Shown: positions 16,858 through 26,753, numbered from the stretch's first letter. The stretch: 64,000 nucleotides of DNA from Wolbachia endosymbiont (group A) of Rhinocyllus conicus (GCF_947250775.1 NZ_OX366349.1:1116001-1180000), one strand, 5' to 3'. Notes: generated from the sequence alone by a model not told the origin. A program made the numbers and translations.

Positions 16858-18394
16858 AATTGCTGCAGACAAACACGAGTTATTAGATGAGTGTGAATTT
16901 AAGGACAATGGCTTTAGTGGGTGGAATTTAGAGCGTAGAGGTTTAGATGAGTTACGTGATAAAGTAGCAGAAGGTCAAATTAATAAAGTTTATATTCATT
17001 CACCTGACCGGTTGTCAAGGAAATCTGCACACCAAATGATATTACTTGATGAATTTGAGAAAGCAGGAGTAGAAGTAATATTCTTAAATCATGCAAATGA
17101 AAATAATCCAGAGTCTAAATTATTACTAGGAATGCAAGGATTAGTGTCAGAATACGAATGTACAAAGATTATGGAAAGAAGTCGTAGAGGGAAACTCCAT
17201 GCAGCAAGAAAAGGTAGTGTAAGTGTAATGAGCAAAGCACCTTATGGTTATCGATATATAAAAAAGCATGTAACAGGAGAAGCCAGATTTGAAATTAATG
17301 AAGAGGAAGCAAAAGTAGTGCGCAAACTATTTGAGTGGATAGGTCAAGAAAGAATAGGTATAAGGGCAGCTACACTGAGGCTAAAAGAGAGGTCAATTAG
17401 AACAAGAACTGGACAGGAGAATTGGTATCCAGCAACAATTTGTGGCATATTAAGAAATCCTACATGTAAAGGACACGCAGTTTTTGGTAGAGTAAGAAGG
17501 ATTGAAACAGCATCATGGAAGGCAACAGGAAGAAGGTCTAAACAAAAGATGAAAAAAGTTTCTGTCCACCGTACAGATAAAGAGAATTGGATTTATATAC
17601 CAGTACCAAAAATAGTTGATGAAGAATTATTTGATGTAGTGCAAGAGCAGCTGGATGAAAATAAAAAAAGAGCAAGAATGCAGAAAGTGAAAGGAAAAGA
17701 GAGAAATCTACTACAAGGTCTAGTTGTATGTCAAAACTGTGGATATGCTTATACCGGTTCGCATTGTAGAAGTGGGGAAAAAACATATAGCTATTATCGT
17801 TGTAATGAGCGTGTTATGATTAATAGTTACGGTAAATGTAACAATAAATATATCCGTGCAGATATGTTAGAAATGGTTATATGGGAAGAAGTAAAAAGTT
17901 TGTTAAAGGACCCAGAGAGGATTAAAAAGGAGTACCAACGTAGAGTTTCAGAAAATAAAAATGATGAATCATCAGATAAAAAATTTGCAAGAAGGGAAAG
18001 TCAAATAAAACAAGGTATCGAAAAACTTATGGAAGATTATTATAGTCAAGAAAATGCAGGCGGGGAAAAATATATAAGTGAGGAAGAATTTAAGCAGACA
18101 ATGAAAAAAATGAGGGAACGTTTAAAAGGGATGGAAGAAGAAAAGAAAAAGGTTGTTGATCAAAAGACACTACAGAAGAGAATGAGCCTTATTATCAATA
18201 GTATAAAGGGTTTTTATTCTAGTGTTAAATCGAACCTAGACTACCTAGATTGGCAAACTAAACGTGGTATTGTTAGGACATTAATAAAGCAAATTAACAT
18301 TGGTCTTGACAAGGTAGAAGTGACATTTCGGATCAAAGAACTAGCGCAGGAGGAGAATTTGCAACATTGTATTAAACGCGTTGGCGTTTTTTAA
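16766..18394 (+). CDS. WO-1 large serine recombinase (phage integrase)
   Basis: A 542-residue large serine recombinase. The resolvase domain begins VALYARVSSRSQAQNNTIES, with the catalytic Ser in ARVSS, and includes YIHSPDRLSRKS. The Recombinase domain (~160-290) includes APYGYRYI and ILRNPTCKGHAVFGR. A Cys pair (VVCQNCGYAY, later CNNKY) gives the zinc ribbon, followed by a long coiled coil (~375-470). Such enzymes integrate and excise phage DNA. ATG 16766 follows aaaggaggt. The last codons (LQHC, then IKRVGVF) leave the sequence shared with the other two recombinases after ttgcaacattgt, so the gene end probably crosses the prophage-chromosome junction. Confidence 0.93.
   Translation: MITVALYARVSSRSQAQNNTIESQIAELKHRIAADKHELLDECEFKDNGFSGWNLERRGLDELRDKVAEGQINKVYIHSPDRLSRKSAHQMILLDEFEKAGVEVIFLNHANENNPESKLLLGMQGLVSEYECTKIMERSRRGKLHAARKGSVSVMSKAPYGYRYIKKHVTGEARFEINEEEAKVVRKLFEWIGQERIGIRAATLRLKERSIRTRTGQENWYPATICGILRNPTCKGHAVFGRVRRIETASWKATGRRSKQKMKKVSVHRTDKENWIYIPVPKIVDEELFDVVQEQLDENKKRARMQKVKGKERNLLQGLVVCQNCGYAYTGSHCRSGEKTYSYYRCNERVMINSYGKCNNKYIRADMLEMVIWEEVKSLLKDPERIKKEYQRRVSENKNDESSDKKFARRESQIKQGIEKLMEDYYSQENAGGEKYISEEEFKQTMKKMRERLKGMEEEKKKVVDQKTLQKRMSLIINSIKGFYSSVKSNLDYLDWQTKRGIVRTLIKQINIGLDKVEVTFRIKELAQEENLQHCIKRVGVF
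18360..18392 (+). other. Probable WO-1 attachment junction (attR)
   Basis: The two other serine recombinase genes in the window continue ttgcaacattgt with tggcgggg. Here it continues with attaaacgcg and then ttggcgttttttaag, which belongs to a dispersed chromosomal repeat also found at 46393 and, inverted, at about 57.4-57.85 kb. The switch from phage-like to chromosome-repeat sequence marks the likely attachment junction. The exact crossover cannot be fixed without the left end or an empty site. Confidence 0.55.
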
Positions 18395-18740
18395 GCCTTA
18401 AACGCTGCAATTTAGCTGCTTTTAAATGCAACTCACCTTAGTTTAAATGTTTAAGAAATTTACTAAGCAGAAAAAAAGGCAAAAGAAATCCCGTGTTAGC
18501 TAGTTGTCACTTTCTAATCCTGCAAATTGGCGTTCTCTACTGTCTTAAACGCTTTGTAAGCGCGTTTCGGCTTATATAGCTAGAAATGTTGTGAAGACAT
18601 AAGGTGCACATAGTGCGAAAAATTAAAAATAAGACGCCAAGTACGTTGTTTTTTTTGCTGTTTAATCTGCACAGATGAAGATAACTGAATACCTTCAGTA
18701 CCATGATAAGAGGGCTGGCGGAGTTTGTCAAGTAGGTTTT
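18381..18740 (+). repeat. Dispersed ~350-bp intergenic repeat, copy 1
   Basis: From ttggcgttttttaag to gagtttgtcaa this matches 46393-46760 with few changes, and matches the reverse strand of about 57396-57600. It contains the recognisable segments aagaaatttactaagcag, aaaaaggcaaaagaaa and aagacataaggtgcacatag. Copies 2 and 3 carry an extra partial tandem unit that this copy lacks, as expected if the prophage cuts into it. Confidence 0.75.
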
Positions 18741-19120
18741 TTCGTCTCTATTCCCAATAAAAGTTCGTTATTGGTTATGCAGGAAGTCTAATACTGTCGT
18801 AAAAGGAAGTTTTCTTGTGCGTGTGAAACTTTTTTTCCAACACAATGGATCTTCTGAAAAGTTTTCGAGTATATTGTATTTTTAATTTGTAAAATAAGAT
18901 TTTTCCCTTTTTGCATGTTTCACCTAAAAAGGACACATTTTAGACTTCTTTGTTGAAATAAAACAGAAATAAAAGTGCTGTTTATTGCAGCTTTTGGGTA
19001 ATTTAATGGTAAAAATTTTAGAGAGAAATTTTACACACAATCGCAGACATTTTTCCTTAAGTTGACGCCATTGAGTGAACGGTTACCTTAATTAGAAGTC
19101 TAGCTTTAACTTTAAATGGA
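18741..19120. other. AT-rich gap with no recognised feature
   Basis: This 380-bp stretch between the dispersed repeat and glmS (convergent) holds no supported gene. It is T-rich with runs such as tttttcccttttt and could contain the glmS transcript end. Confidence 0.4.
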
Positions 19121-20932
19121 CTACTCAACCGTGACAGACTTAGCTAAATTTCTTGGACAATCGGCATCTAACCCTTTTTTTGCTGCAGTATAGTAAGCAA
19201 GGAATTGCATAGCAACACTATAGATGATAGGAGAGATAAAATTATCAGTGTCTGGAAGTTGCACCACATCTGCGCAAACTCCCCTTAGGAATGGCGCTCC
19301 TTGCTTATCACTGAAGGCAATTACTTTGCCTTTTCTTGCAATAATCTCTTGTATATTAGATAGCGTTTTAAAGAATAAACTATCATAAGGGATAATTGCT
19401 ATAACAAGCACAGTAGAGTCTATTAAAGCAATAGAACCGTGCTTCATTTCTCCCGCTGCAATGCCAATGGTATTAATGTATGAAAGCTCTTTTATCTTCA
19501 ATGCGCCTTCCATTGCAACTCCGTATGAACTTCCTCTGCCGATTAAAATAACGTTATTGTGTTCTAATATACTGCCCGATATATGTTGTATTTGCATCAC
19601 ATTCAAAACGTGCTCAACATACTCGGGAATAGAATTGATAGCACTGCTTAGCTGTTTTATTCTCTCTCCACCCAGTATACCTTTTATTTTTCCAAGCTCC
19701 ACGGCAAAGCATGCTAAAGTTGCAAGTTGCGCAGAAAAGGTTTTTGTTGAAGCAACACCAATTTCTGGTCCAGCAAGAGTATGTAACACAATATCTGAGA
19801 TCTTTTCAATGCTGCTGTTAAATGTGTTAGTTATACTAATGATTGTTTGCTTCTGTGATTTCGCATAACGCAGCGCTTCTATGGTATCTGCAGTTTCGCC
19901 AGATTGAGAGATGAATAACCCAATGCTGCCTTCTTCTAGCTTGACGTTGCTATACCTAAATTCTGATGAGATTTCTAGATATACTCGAACTTGAGCGACA
20001 CTTTCCAGCCAATATTTTGCTATTAGCCCGGCAAAATAAGATGACCCGCATCCAACTATAGTAATGTAACTCCGCTCAGAAAACAATTTTTTGTTGACCT
20101 CTTTATATTGCTTGTAAAATTGATTTATTGTTTTGTTTAATGCACGCGGTTGCTCAAAAATCTCTTTTAACATGAAGCTAGGATACCCATTTTTGCTAAT
20201 TAGAAAATCACTTGGACTACTATTTTCTATACTACGTTTAACTTGTGTACCATTGTTGTATATACTAACTCCACTAGATTTTATCACTGCAATGTCGCCA
20301 TCTTCCAAATACGATATTCTTTCCACAAATGCACTTAAAGCATTAGAGTCAGATGCAGCAAACACTGTGTTACAGTTATAGCCTATTGCTAAAGGCAAAT
20401 TTCTCTTCGCAACAAATAAGGCATCTGGATATTCTGCAAATAATAAGACCAAGGCAAATGAGCCATGTAAGTTGTTTAAACACTTAAATAGAGAATCAAC
20501 TGGCGACAATCCTTCATCAAGATATAAGGTTAGCATATTTGGTATGATCTCTGTGTCAGTATCAGTATGGAATAACATTCCCCTTTCTTCTAGACCCTTT
20601 TTTAGCAGATTGTAATTCTCAATTATGCCGTTATGAGCAACAACAACATTATTTGTATGAATGGGATGAGCATTTTTAAGGCCTGGAACTCCATGTGTAG
20701 CCCAGCGAGTATGTGCTATACCAACTGTACTGTGAGACATCTTGCTTTCATCAACAACTTCATACAATCTTTTAACTTTACCTTCTGATTTTTTGACTTC
20801 TATCTCGCCTTCGTTATTTATGATTGCTATACCTGAGGAATCATATCCCCTATATTCCAATTTTTGCAACCCAGTTAGTAAAGTTGGTATTACTGAATCA
20901 CCGCTACTTACTACACCAAATATTCCGCACAC
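19121..20932 (-). CDS. glmS: Glutamine-fructose-6-phosphate aminotransferase (isomerizing)
   Basis: The 603-residue enzyme makes glucosamine-6-phosphate from fructose-6-phosphate and glutamine, the first step to UDP-GlcNAc for lipid II. It begins MCGIFGVV, giving the N-terminal nucleophile Cys after Met removal. The glutaminase domain has YRGYDSSGIAI, HTRWATHG and AHNGIIENY. Two SIS domains follow (GCGSSYFAG; SQSGETADT; GRGSSYGVAMEGALKIKEL), and it ends with DCPRNLAKSVTVE, the expected C-terminus. Length is standard. yajC lies 32 bp upstream on the same strand. Confidence 0.97.
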   Translation of the reverse strand: MCGIFGVVSSGDSVIPTLLTGLQKLEYRGYDSSGIAIINNEGEIEVKKSEGKVKRLYEVVDESKMSHSTVGIAHTRWATHGVPGLKNAHPIHTNNVVVAHNGIIENYNLLKKGLEERGMLFHTDTDTEIIPNMLTLYLDEGLSPVDSLFKCLNNLHGSFALVLLFAEYPDALFVAKRNLPLAIGYNCNTVFAASDSNALSAFVERISYLEDGDIAVIKSSGVSIYNNGTQVKRSIENSSPSDFLISKNGYPSFMLKEIFEQPRALNKTINQFYKQYKEVNKKLFSERSYITIVGCGSSYFAGLIAKYWLESVAQVRVYLEISSEFRYSNVKLEEGSIGLFISQSGETADTIEALRYAKSQKQTIISITNTFNSSIEKISDIVLHTLAGPEIGVASTKTFSAQLATLACFAVELGKIKGILGGERIKQLSSAINSIPEYVEHVLNVMQIQHISGSILEHNNVILIGRGSSYGVAMEGALKIKELSYINTIGIAAGEMKHGSIALIDSTVLVIAIIPYDSLFFKTLSNIQEIIARKGKVIAFSDKQGAPFLRGVCADVVQLPDTDNFISPIIYSVAMQFLAYYTAAKKGLDADCPRNLAKSVTVE

Positions 20933-20964
20933 AAATGGATCACCAAATGAACTTTCTTTTAAAG

Positions 20965-21411
20965 TTATGCAGCATTTTTGCCTTTATCATCTTTTCCCTT
21001 TTTACTTTCCTCTGGTGGTTGATTTTTATTCTTTTTATCACTCTTTTCGATTTTGCCTTTTTCAATTGGTTTAGCTGCCACTTTTTGAGTTTCTTTGTTT
21101 AAAACTTCAGATATAGCGGACTTTAGGACTTTCACCTCAACTTTTGGTGCTATTTCTATTATAAATTGTGCATTTGCCTCATCAACTTTATTAACTTCAC
21201 CTATTATCCCGCCAGAAGTAATGACTGTATCACCACGTTTTATTTGATCTATAATTTTTCTATGTTCTTTTAGTTTTTTGTGGTTTGGGCGAATAATGAG
21301 AAAATAAAATACCACAAATATTAAAATCAATGGAATAAAACTAGCAAAAGATGCGCCGATACTTGATGCATTGCTAGTTGCATCTGCTGCAAAAACTTCA
21401 GAAATGAGCAT
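20965..21411 (-). CDS. yajC: Preprotein translocase subunit YajC
   Basis: A 148-residue membrane protein. One transmembrane helix (SFASFIPLILIFVVFYFLII) is followed by the family signature RPNHKKLKEHRKIIDQIKRG, DTVITSGGIIGEV and a beta domain. The C-terminus is a Lys-rich tail (GKIEKSDKKNKNQPPEE), longer than in E. coli (110 residues). YajC associates with SecDF. Start ATG 21411. Confidence 0.93.
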   Translation of the reverse strand: MLISEVFAADATSNASSIGASFASFIPLILIFVVFYFLIIRPNHKKLKEHRKIIDQIKRGDTVITSGGIIGEVNKVDEANAQFIIEIAPKVEVKVLKSAISEVLNKETQKVAAKPIEKGKIEKSDKKNKNQPPEESKKGKDDKGKNAA

Positions 21412-21551
21412 ATTTAATCCTAATTGTTAATGATAAAAACAAACCTATTTAAGTATTAATTACAATACCATGCCATGTCAAGTCTGGTGAAAACGTTTCT
21501 AAATAACGGCAATAATATTGCGGATTTTAGGTTATGCTAAAACCACTATGG

Positions 21552-21625
21552 CGGGAGTGATGAGACTTGAACTCACGACCTCATGCGTGACAGGCATGCG
21601 CTCTAACCAACTGAGCTACACCCCC
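21552..21625 (-). tRNA. tRNA-Asp (GTC)
   Basis: On the minus strand the sequence folds as a tRNA: acceptor GGGGGTG/CACTCCC, D arm GCTCAGTTGGTTAGAGC, anticodon stem GCCTGTCACGC with loop anticodon GTC, and T arm GAGTTCAAGTC. The CCA is encoded at 21549-21551. Confidence 0.95.
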
Positions 21626-21817
21626 CCTAATTTCTTTTTAGCGTTTTCGGGCTTCGACTTTAAAGCTAATAAACATGTTGCCCTTTGTCAATATTTTTTG
21701 TTTGCGCTTTGCTGTCTTTTCTATTACTATGTAAATAATTTAATTTCACACATGGCTTGTACAAGTAGTCCCATTAGGGTTATGCCATGGAAGATAAACT
21801 ATTTGGAGGAATGATAT
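21626..21817. other. Leader before rpsB
   Basis: Between tRNA-Asp and rpsB there is AT-rich DNA without an ORF that I trust. A ttggagga ribosome site lies at about 21800 before rpsB ATG 21818. The promoter for the rpsB-tsf operon is presumably here, and the hexamers are not unambiguous. Confidence 0.4.
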
Positions 21818-22666
21818 ATGACAAATTTGCCTGAAGTCACTGTGCGTGATTTAGCCGAATCTGGTGTACATTTTGGTCACAAAATTAGTCGCTGGAACGC
21901 AAAAATGGCTCCATACATATATGGAGTGCATCAAGAAAATCGTATACATATAATTGACTTGCGAAAAACATTACCATTGCTACAGGTGGCCATGAAGGCT
22001 TTATATGACGTTGCATCTCAAGGTGGTCGCATTCTATTTGTTGGTACAAAGTTTCAAGCTTTTGATATTATTGCAAGTGAAGCGATTCGTTGTGGTCAAT
22101 ATTATGTGAATCATCGATGGCTTGGTGGTATGCTTACTAATTGGGGCACTGTTTCTTCTTCGATAAAAACCTTGATACAATATGAGAAAATATTAAATGA
22201 CGAGGATAGCATTTTAACAAAGAAAGAATTGGGGAACATTGAAAAGAAAAAGCAAAAGCTTGATAAGGCGCTTGGTGGTATTAGAGAAATGGGAGCAATT
22301 CCTGATATCTTATTCATCATTGATACTAATAAAGAGCATATTGCGGTTAAGGAGGCTAAAAAGTTAGGAATTCCAATAGTTGCAATACTTGATACTAATT
22401 CTGATCCAGATGATATTACTTATCTAATACCTGGAAATGATGACTCAAGAAAATCAATAGAGCTCTATTGTAAATTAGCTACCGACTCTATATTAGCTGG
22501 AATAGAGTCTAGTCTAGCAAGATCTGGAGTTAAGATTGATAATATAAAAGGTGATGAGTTTATTCAAGAAAAAGAAGATAGTATTGTGCAAACTAAAAGG
22601 AAACGTAGTAAAGTTTACAAAGAAGAAGAAAGGGAGGTAGTAACAAATGAAGATGAATCCAGATAA
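21818..22666 (+). CDS. rpsB: 30S ribosomal protein S2
   Basis: A 282-residue protein with the S2 signatures [43 protein letters not shown], and IPVDxN-like [16 protein letters not shown]. It carries a Lys/Glu-rich C-terminal extension ([16 protein letters not shown]) beyond the usual ~240 residues. Its end overlaps tsf by 20 bases. It is the first gene of the rpsB-tsf-pyrH-frr block. Confidence 0.97.
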   Translation: MTNLPEVTVRDLAESGVHFGHKISRWNAKMAPYIYGVHQENRIHIIDLRKTLPLLQVAMKALYDVASQGGRILFVGTKFQAFDIIASEAIRCGQYYVNHRWLGGMLTNWGTVSSSIKTLIQYEKILNDEDSILTKKELGNIEKKKQKLDKALGGIREMGAIPDILFIIDTNKEHIAVKEAKKLGIPIVAILDTNSDPDDITYLIPGNDDSRKSIELYCKLATDSILAGIESSLARSGVKIDNIKGDEFIQEKEDSIVQTKRKRSKVYKEEEREVVTNEDESR

Positions 22667-23507
22667 TATAAGGGAATTACGTGATAGGACAGGGCTTGGC
22701 TTAAGTGACTGTAAAAAAGCATTAGAAGAATGTGATGGTGACATCAAGAAAGCCGTTGATAAGTTGCGTACAATAGGTCTTGCTAAAGCTGACAAAAAAT
22801 CTGATAGAGTAGCTTCAGATGGGCTCGTTGCTATGTGTTTGACTGAAAATTATGGTGCATTGGTTGAACTCAATTGCGAAACCGATTTTGTTGCAAGGAA
22901 TGAGAAATTTATAGAGTTAGTTTCAAATTTAGCATCAATTGCTCATCAAGAACGCTGTATCAGCGTTGATGAGTTAAAAAATGCCAAGTATGAAAGCATT
23001 GGCACAGTGCAGGAAGCTATTATGAATGGTACGTCAGTTCTTGGTGAAAAGTTAGAGTTGAGCAAGCTTTGTTACCTAGAGACTAAGGATGGAGTTGTTG
23101 CTGGTTATGTACACGGTGATGTACGTGGTTTAGGTAAAACTGGCGCTTTAGTTGCATTGCAATCACCCGGTGATAAGGCAAAGTTACAGGAAATTGGAAA
23201 ACAAATAGCGATGCACATAGTTGCTATGAAGCCTGAAGCTTTGTCTATAGATGATTTAGATCAAATGAAGTTGAAAAATGAACGTTCTATAATTGAAGAG
23301 CAAGTAAGGAGCTTAAATAAACCTGAAGAAGTAGCAAAAAAAATAGTAGATGGACGAATGGCTAAGTACTATGAAGAAGTTGTTTTACTAGAACAAAAGT
23401 TCATAAAAGATGATAAAATGAAGGTTTCTGATTTTATAAAATCAAGCGAGGTGAGTGCTATTAAATTATCTGATTACAAGTTACTTGTTTTGGGCAGTGC
23501 AAACTAA
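22647..23507 (+). CDS. tsf: Elongation factor Ts
   Basis: A 286-residue nucleotide-exchange factor for EF-Tu. It has the N-terminal UBA-like domain ([19 protein letters not shown]), [33 protein letters not shown] and the C-terminal helix region. ATG 22647 follows gggaggt; ATG 22653 is also possible. It overlaps rpsB by 20 bases, so translation is coupled. Confidence 0.97.
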   Translation: MKMNPDNIRELRDRTGLGLSDCKKALEECDGDIKKAVDKLRTIGLAKADKKSDRVASDGLVAMCLTENYGALVELNCETDFVARNEKFIELVSNLASIAHQERCISVDELKNAKYESIGTVQEAIMNGTSVLGEKLELSKLCYLETKDGVVAGYVHGDVRGLGKTGALVALQSPGDKAKLQEIGKQIAMHIVAMKPEALSIDDLDQMKLKNERSIIEEQVRSLNKPEEVAKKIVDGRMAKYYEEVVLLEQKFIKDDKMKVSDFIKSSEVSAIKLSDYKLLVLGSAN

Positions 23508-23517
23508 ATGGCAAGAA

Positions 23518-24252
23518 ATGTCTTCCTTAGCAGATAAAGTAAAATACTCTAGAGTGTTGTTGAAGATCTCTGGTGAAGCTTTGATGGGGTCACAGTCTTT
23601 TGGCCATGATATGGGAATAATAAGCCAATTATGCAAAGATATAGCTGATGTTAACAGGCTTGGAGTTCAGGTATGTATTGTTGTTGGTGGTGGTAATATC
23701 TTTCGTGGCGCATCTGCGTCTTTAAGTGGCTGTGAAAGAGCAAGCAGTGATTATATTGGAATGCTTGCAACTATAATCAATGCTTTAATTTTACAAAACT
23801 TTTTAGAAAAAAATTTAGTAGCTTCTAGGGTATTATCTGCAATACCCATGGCCACTGTATGTGAACCTTACATAAGAAGGAAAGCTATTCGTCATTTAGA
23901 AAAAGGTAGAGTGGTAATTTTTGCAGCAGGTACAGGCAACCCATTTTTTACTACAGATACAGCTGCTGCCTTACGTGCTGTTGAAATGAATTGTGATGTT
24001 ATTCTAAAGGGTACACAAGTAAATGGTGTATACTCCGCTGATCCGAAAAAAAATGAGGATGCTGTAATGTATGATAGGCTTTCTTACACGGATTTATTGA
24101 CTCGTGATTTAAAAGTTATGGATGCATCAGCAATTTCACTTGCTCGTGAGAATTCTATTCCAATTATAGTTTTTTCTTTGAAGGGAGAAAAAATAGTTAA
24201 TATTATTAAGGGTCAAGGTACTTATACTATAGTTTCAGATTGTAAACAGTAG
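23518..24252 (+). CDS. pyrH: UMP kinase
   Basis: A 244-residue amino-acid-kinase-fold enzyme that phosphorylates UMP to UDP. It shows [31 protein letters not shown]-like [34 protein letters not shown] and [14 protein letters not shown] chose ATG 23518, since the longer in-frame extension lies inside tsf and does not match the family. It starts 10 bases after tsf. Confidence 0.95.
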   Translation: MSSLADKVKYSRVLLKISGEALMGSQSFGHDMGIISQLCKDIADVNRLGVQVCIVVGGGNIFRGASASLSGCERASSDYIGMLATIINALILQNFLEKNLVASRVLSAIPMATVCEPYIRRKAIRHLEKGRVVIFAAGTGNPFFTTDTAAALRAVEMNCDVILKGTQVNGVYSADPKKNEDAVMYDRLSYTDLLTRDLKVMDASAISLARENSIPIIVFSLKGEKIVNIIKGQGTYTIVSDCKQ

Positions 24253-24259
24253 GTAATTT

Positions 24260-24817
24260 ATGTTAAATGAAATAAAAGCTAAAACAAAAGAAAGAATGCT
24301 AAAAACTATTCAGTCCTTTCATGATGATATTAAAGGCGTACGCACTGGTAGAGCTAGCGCATCGTTGCTTGATGGTATAGTTGTAAATATCTATGGTGGA
24401 CATCAAAAGTTAAATCAGGTTGCAGGCGTTTCAGTTATAGATAACAAAACCCTATCAATTAAAGTTTGGGATATTAATGTTGTAGGTGAAGTGAAAAATG
24501 CTATATTAAATGCCAACTTGAATTTAAATCCTGTTGTTGAGGGCAATACCATACGTATAGCTCTTCCGGATTTAACACAAGAAACCCGTGAAAAATTAGT
24601 AAAATTATTGCATCAGTTTTCTGAAAATGCGCGGATTGCCATCAGAAATATACGCAGAGATGTTATGGAAGAAATAGAGAAAATGAAGGGAAATAAGGAG
24701 ATCTCAGAAGATGATTTTCATGGTGCTAAGAAGGAAATACAAAATATTACTGATGATAATATAAAAAAGATTGATGGTGAATTGTCCATCAAAGAAAAGG
24801 ATATATTGCATCACTAA
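24260..24817 (+). CDS. frr: Ribosome recycling factor
   Basis: A 185-residue protein, the standard RRF length. It has VRTGRASASLLDGIVV, LNPVVEGNTIRIALPDLTQETREKL, and ARIAIRNIRRDVMEEIEKM. It splits post-termination ribosomes with EF-G. It follows pyrH by 7 bases and leads into a repeat-invaded ORF before uppS. Confidence 0.97.
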   Translation: MLNEIKAKTKERMLKTIQSFHDDIKGVRTGRASASLLDGIVVNIYGGHQKLNQVAGVSVIDNKTLSIKVWDINVVGEVKNAILNANLNLNPVVEGNTIRIALPDLTQETREKLVKLLHQFSENARIAIRNIRRDVMEEIEKMKGNKEISEDDFHGAKKEIQNITDDNIKKIDGELSIKEKDILHH

Positions 24818-24823
24818 GGTAAT

Positions 24824-25417
24824 ATGAAAGAAACCTTCAGTAGTGAAAAAGAAAAAATTATATGCAAAGGTGTCATGGAAGTAGTCGACACACAACTGTA
24901 TGAACGTTGCAATATTGCACAGTATTATACAGTAAATGATGTCATTCCAGTGTCCTCTTTTTTGTCATCCCAGTGCCTTTTTTCCCTGTCATCCCAGTGT
25001 GTAACACTGGGATACATCTTATTTTCATCATGGACATTATATGCTCTAAGAATCTGTTATCCATTTCCCTCTTTCCTGTTATCCCAGTGCGTGACACTGG
25101 GATACATCTTATTTTCATCATGGACATTATATGCTCTAAGAATCTGTTATCCATTTCCCTCTTTCCTGTCATCCCAGTGCGTGACACTGGGATCTACCTT
25201 ATTTTCATCATGGACATTATATGCCCCAAGAATCTGTTGTTCATTGCATAATTTGCAAATATTTTTATACTTAGATCCCAGTGTCACGCACTGGGATGAC
25301 AGGAAAAAGGGCTACTGGGATGACACCTTTCAAGTAGAGATTGCTACTAAATCACTATTTTTGTACAGTGATATGTTAAGCACTCAGATGATATCGGGTG
25401 GTTTAGGTGAACTTTAA
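24824..25417 (+). CDS. Unknown ORF invaded by palindromic repeats
   Basis: A 197-codon frame fits exactly between frr and uppS: it starts 6 bases after frr and its TAA abuts the uppS ATG. Only the ends look like ordinary protein ([20 protein letters not shown] and [16 protein letters not shown]). The middle (about 24941-25310) is the translation of tandem palindromic repeats. Either it is a small operon gene into which repeats were inserted in frame, or a chance frame over repeats. I do not recognise the protein. Confidence 0.35.
   Translation: MKETFSSEKEKIICKGVMEVVDTQLYERCNIAQYYTVNDVIPVSSFLSSQCLFSLSSQCVTLGYILFSSWTLYALRICYPFPSFLLSQCVTLGYILFSSWTLYALRICYPFPSFLSSQCVTLGSTLFSSWTLYAPRICCSLHNLQIFLYLDPSVTHWDDRKKGYWDDTFQVEIATKSLFLYSDMLSTQMISGGLGEL
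24941..25310. repeat. Tandem array of ~90-bp palindromic repeat units
   Basis: Three direct units of roughly 90 bp (starting about 24989, 25076 and 25166) each contain the palindrome tcatcccagtg...cactgggat followed by acatcttattttcatcatgg and a shared tail. A fourth, inverted palindrome (atcccagtgtcacgcactgg) follows at about 25276. The palindrome is the same family found at 33.2, 34.7, 42.8, 45.9-46.2, 47.8, 52.0 and 55.7 kb. Confidence 0.85.
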
Positions 25418-26113
25418 ATGTTGAATCAAGAATCTTTACCGAAACATTTAGCAATTATTATGGATGGTAATGGTAGATGGGCGAACAATCAAGGAAAGGT
25501 AAAAATTGATGGTTATAAAAAGGGCAGTGAAGTTGCATACGATATTGCCAAGTATTGTACGGACCTAACCATACCCTACTTAACTTTGTATGCATTCTCT
25601 ATGGAGAATTGGCTTAGACCCAAAAACGAAACTGACTGTCTATTTGATTTATTTTACTCCGTTTTAACTAATGAAGATAAAGTCAATTTCATTTGCAACT
25701 GTAACATTAAGTTGAATTTTATTGGCAATTTAAGTCTGTTATCCAGTAAAATATTGGATCAAATTAAAAAAGCAGAAGAAATGACACATAAGAACGATGG
25801 TTTATTACTCACTGTGGCAGTCAGTTACGGAGCAAAGCAAGAAATTACACAAGCTATAAGCAATATTATAAAAGAAAATATTGCTTATGTATCAGAAGAG
25901 GAATTTGAAAAATTTCTATATACTAAAGATCTGCCAAAATTGGATTTATTAATTCGCACTGGCGGCGAAAAAAGGTTAAGCAACTTTTTATTATGGCAAG
26001 CAGCTTATGCTGAATTATATTTTTGTGATACTTTATGGCCTGATTTTTCTTGTCAAGATTTGAGCAAAGCATTAGAAGATTATACAAAAAGAGAGAAAAA
26101 ATATGGTAGATAA
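25418..26113 (+). CDS. uppS: Isoprenyl (undecaprenyl) diphosphate synthase
   Basis: A 231-residue cis-prenyltransferase that makes the C55 lipid carrier for cell-wall precursors. It shows LAIIMDGNGRWANNQG (with the catalytic Asp), YLTLYAFSMENWLRP, IKLNFIGNL, LLTVAVSYGAKQEI, and LDLLIRTGGEKRLSNFLLWQAAYAEL. The length is normal. Start ATG 25418. It overlaps cdsA by 11 bases. Confidence 0.96.
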   Translation: MLNQESLPKHLAIIMDGNGRWANNQGKVKIDGYKKGSEVAYDIAKYCTDLTIPYLTLYAFSMENWLRPKNETDCLFDLFYSVLTNEDKVNFICNCNIKLNFIGNLSLLSSKILDQIKKAEEMTHKNDGLLLTVAVSYGAKQEITQAISNIIKENIAYVSEEEFEKFLYTKDLPKLDLLIRTGGEKRLSNFLLWQAAYAELYFCDTLWPDFSCQDLSKALEDYTKREKKYGR

Positions 26114-26729
26114 TAATTTTATAATTAGAATATTGTCCTCAATAGTAATATTATTCATATTTTCTTTTGCTACATATTTCAGTGATTTATCGTTTTACCT
26201 ATTGATTTTTTCAATAGCAGTTTTATCTTCTTTTGAATGGTATAATCTAACCCAAGGAAACAAAATTTTATACGTTTTCGCATTATTATTGATTGCACTA
26301 CCAAGCGCCTCATTAATATATTTATATAACCTACCACAGGGAAAATACGCATTAGTATGGTTCGTCTTAACCATTTGGGGAATTGACATTACTGCCTACC
26401 TATTTGGTAAGAATTTTGGTGGAGCTAAAATTTGCCCAATTCTTAGCCCTGGAAAAACTTGGACAGGACTTCTTGGTGCGATTTTAGCTGGAGTAGTGTG
26501 CACAATTTTTGGATCAATATTTTTTGGTCTATTTTCAATTTTTTATTCTCCAATCATTGGTCTTGCAATCGCTATTCTAGCGCAACTTGGCGATTTCACT
26601 GAGTCGCTTGTTAAAAGAGCTTACGGTGTTAAAGATAGTGGAAGTATGATACCTGGCCATGGAGGAGTGCTCGATCGTATGGATAGTTTCATTTTTACTG
26701 CCCCTCTTCTTGCTATTTACATAAGCTAA
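26103..26729 (+). CDS. cdsA: Phosphatidate cytidylyltransferase
   Basis: A 208-residue multi-span membrane enzyme that makes CDP-diacylglycerol. About six hydrophobic helices are visible. The C-terminal signature is present as AQLGDFTESLVKRAYGVKDS followed by MIPGHGGVLDRMDSFIFTAP. It is shorter than the E. coli enzyme (285), which is usual for Rickettsiales forms. It overlaps uppS. Confidence 0.95.
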   Translation: MVDNNFIIRILSSIVILFIFSFATYFSDLSFYLLIFSIAVLSSFEWYNLTQGNKILYVFALLLIALPSASLIYLYNLPQGKYALVWFVLTIWGIDITAYLFGKNFGGAKICPILSPGKTWTGLLGAILAGVVCTIFGSIFFGLFSIFYSPIIGLAIAILAQLGDFTESLVKRAYGVKDSGSMIPGHGGVLDRMDSFIFTAPLLAIYIS

Positions 26730-26753
26730 GTCTGCAGAAGAAATAAAGTGCCA

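Noticed and set aside
14723..18394. Reading the WO-1 recombinase region as a third copy of the inverted-end element
   Set aside because: The DNA before the small ORF at 16.3-16.6 kb has no TACCCCGCC end, the recombinase is clearly diverged, and its 3' side leaves the shared sequence after ttgcaacattgt.
20742..21102. Plus-strand frames opposite glmS and yajC
   Set aside because: They are antisense to two clearly identified genes and rich in Phe/Leu/Ser, typical of the reverse strand of AT-rich coding DNA.
24941..25310. Regularly spaced repeats that could be read as a CRISPR array
   Set aside because: The ~90-bp units are nearly identical throughout, with no unique spacers, and the repeated part is a palindrome shared with many intergenic sites. 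No cas genes are present.
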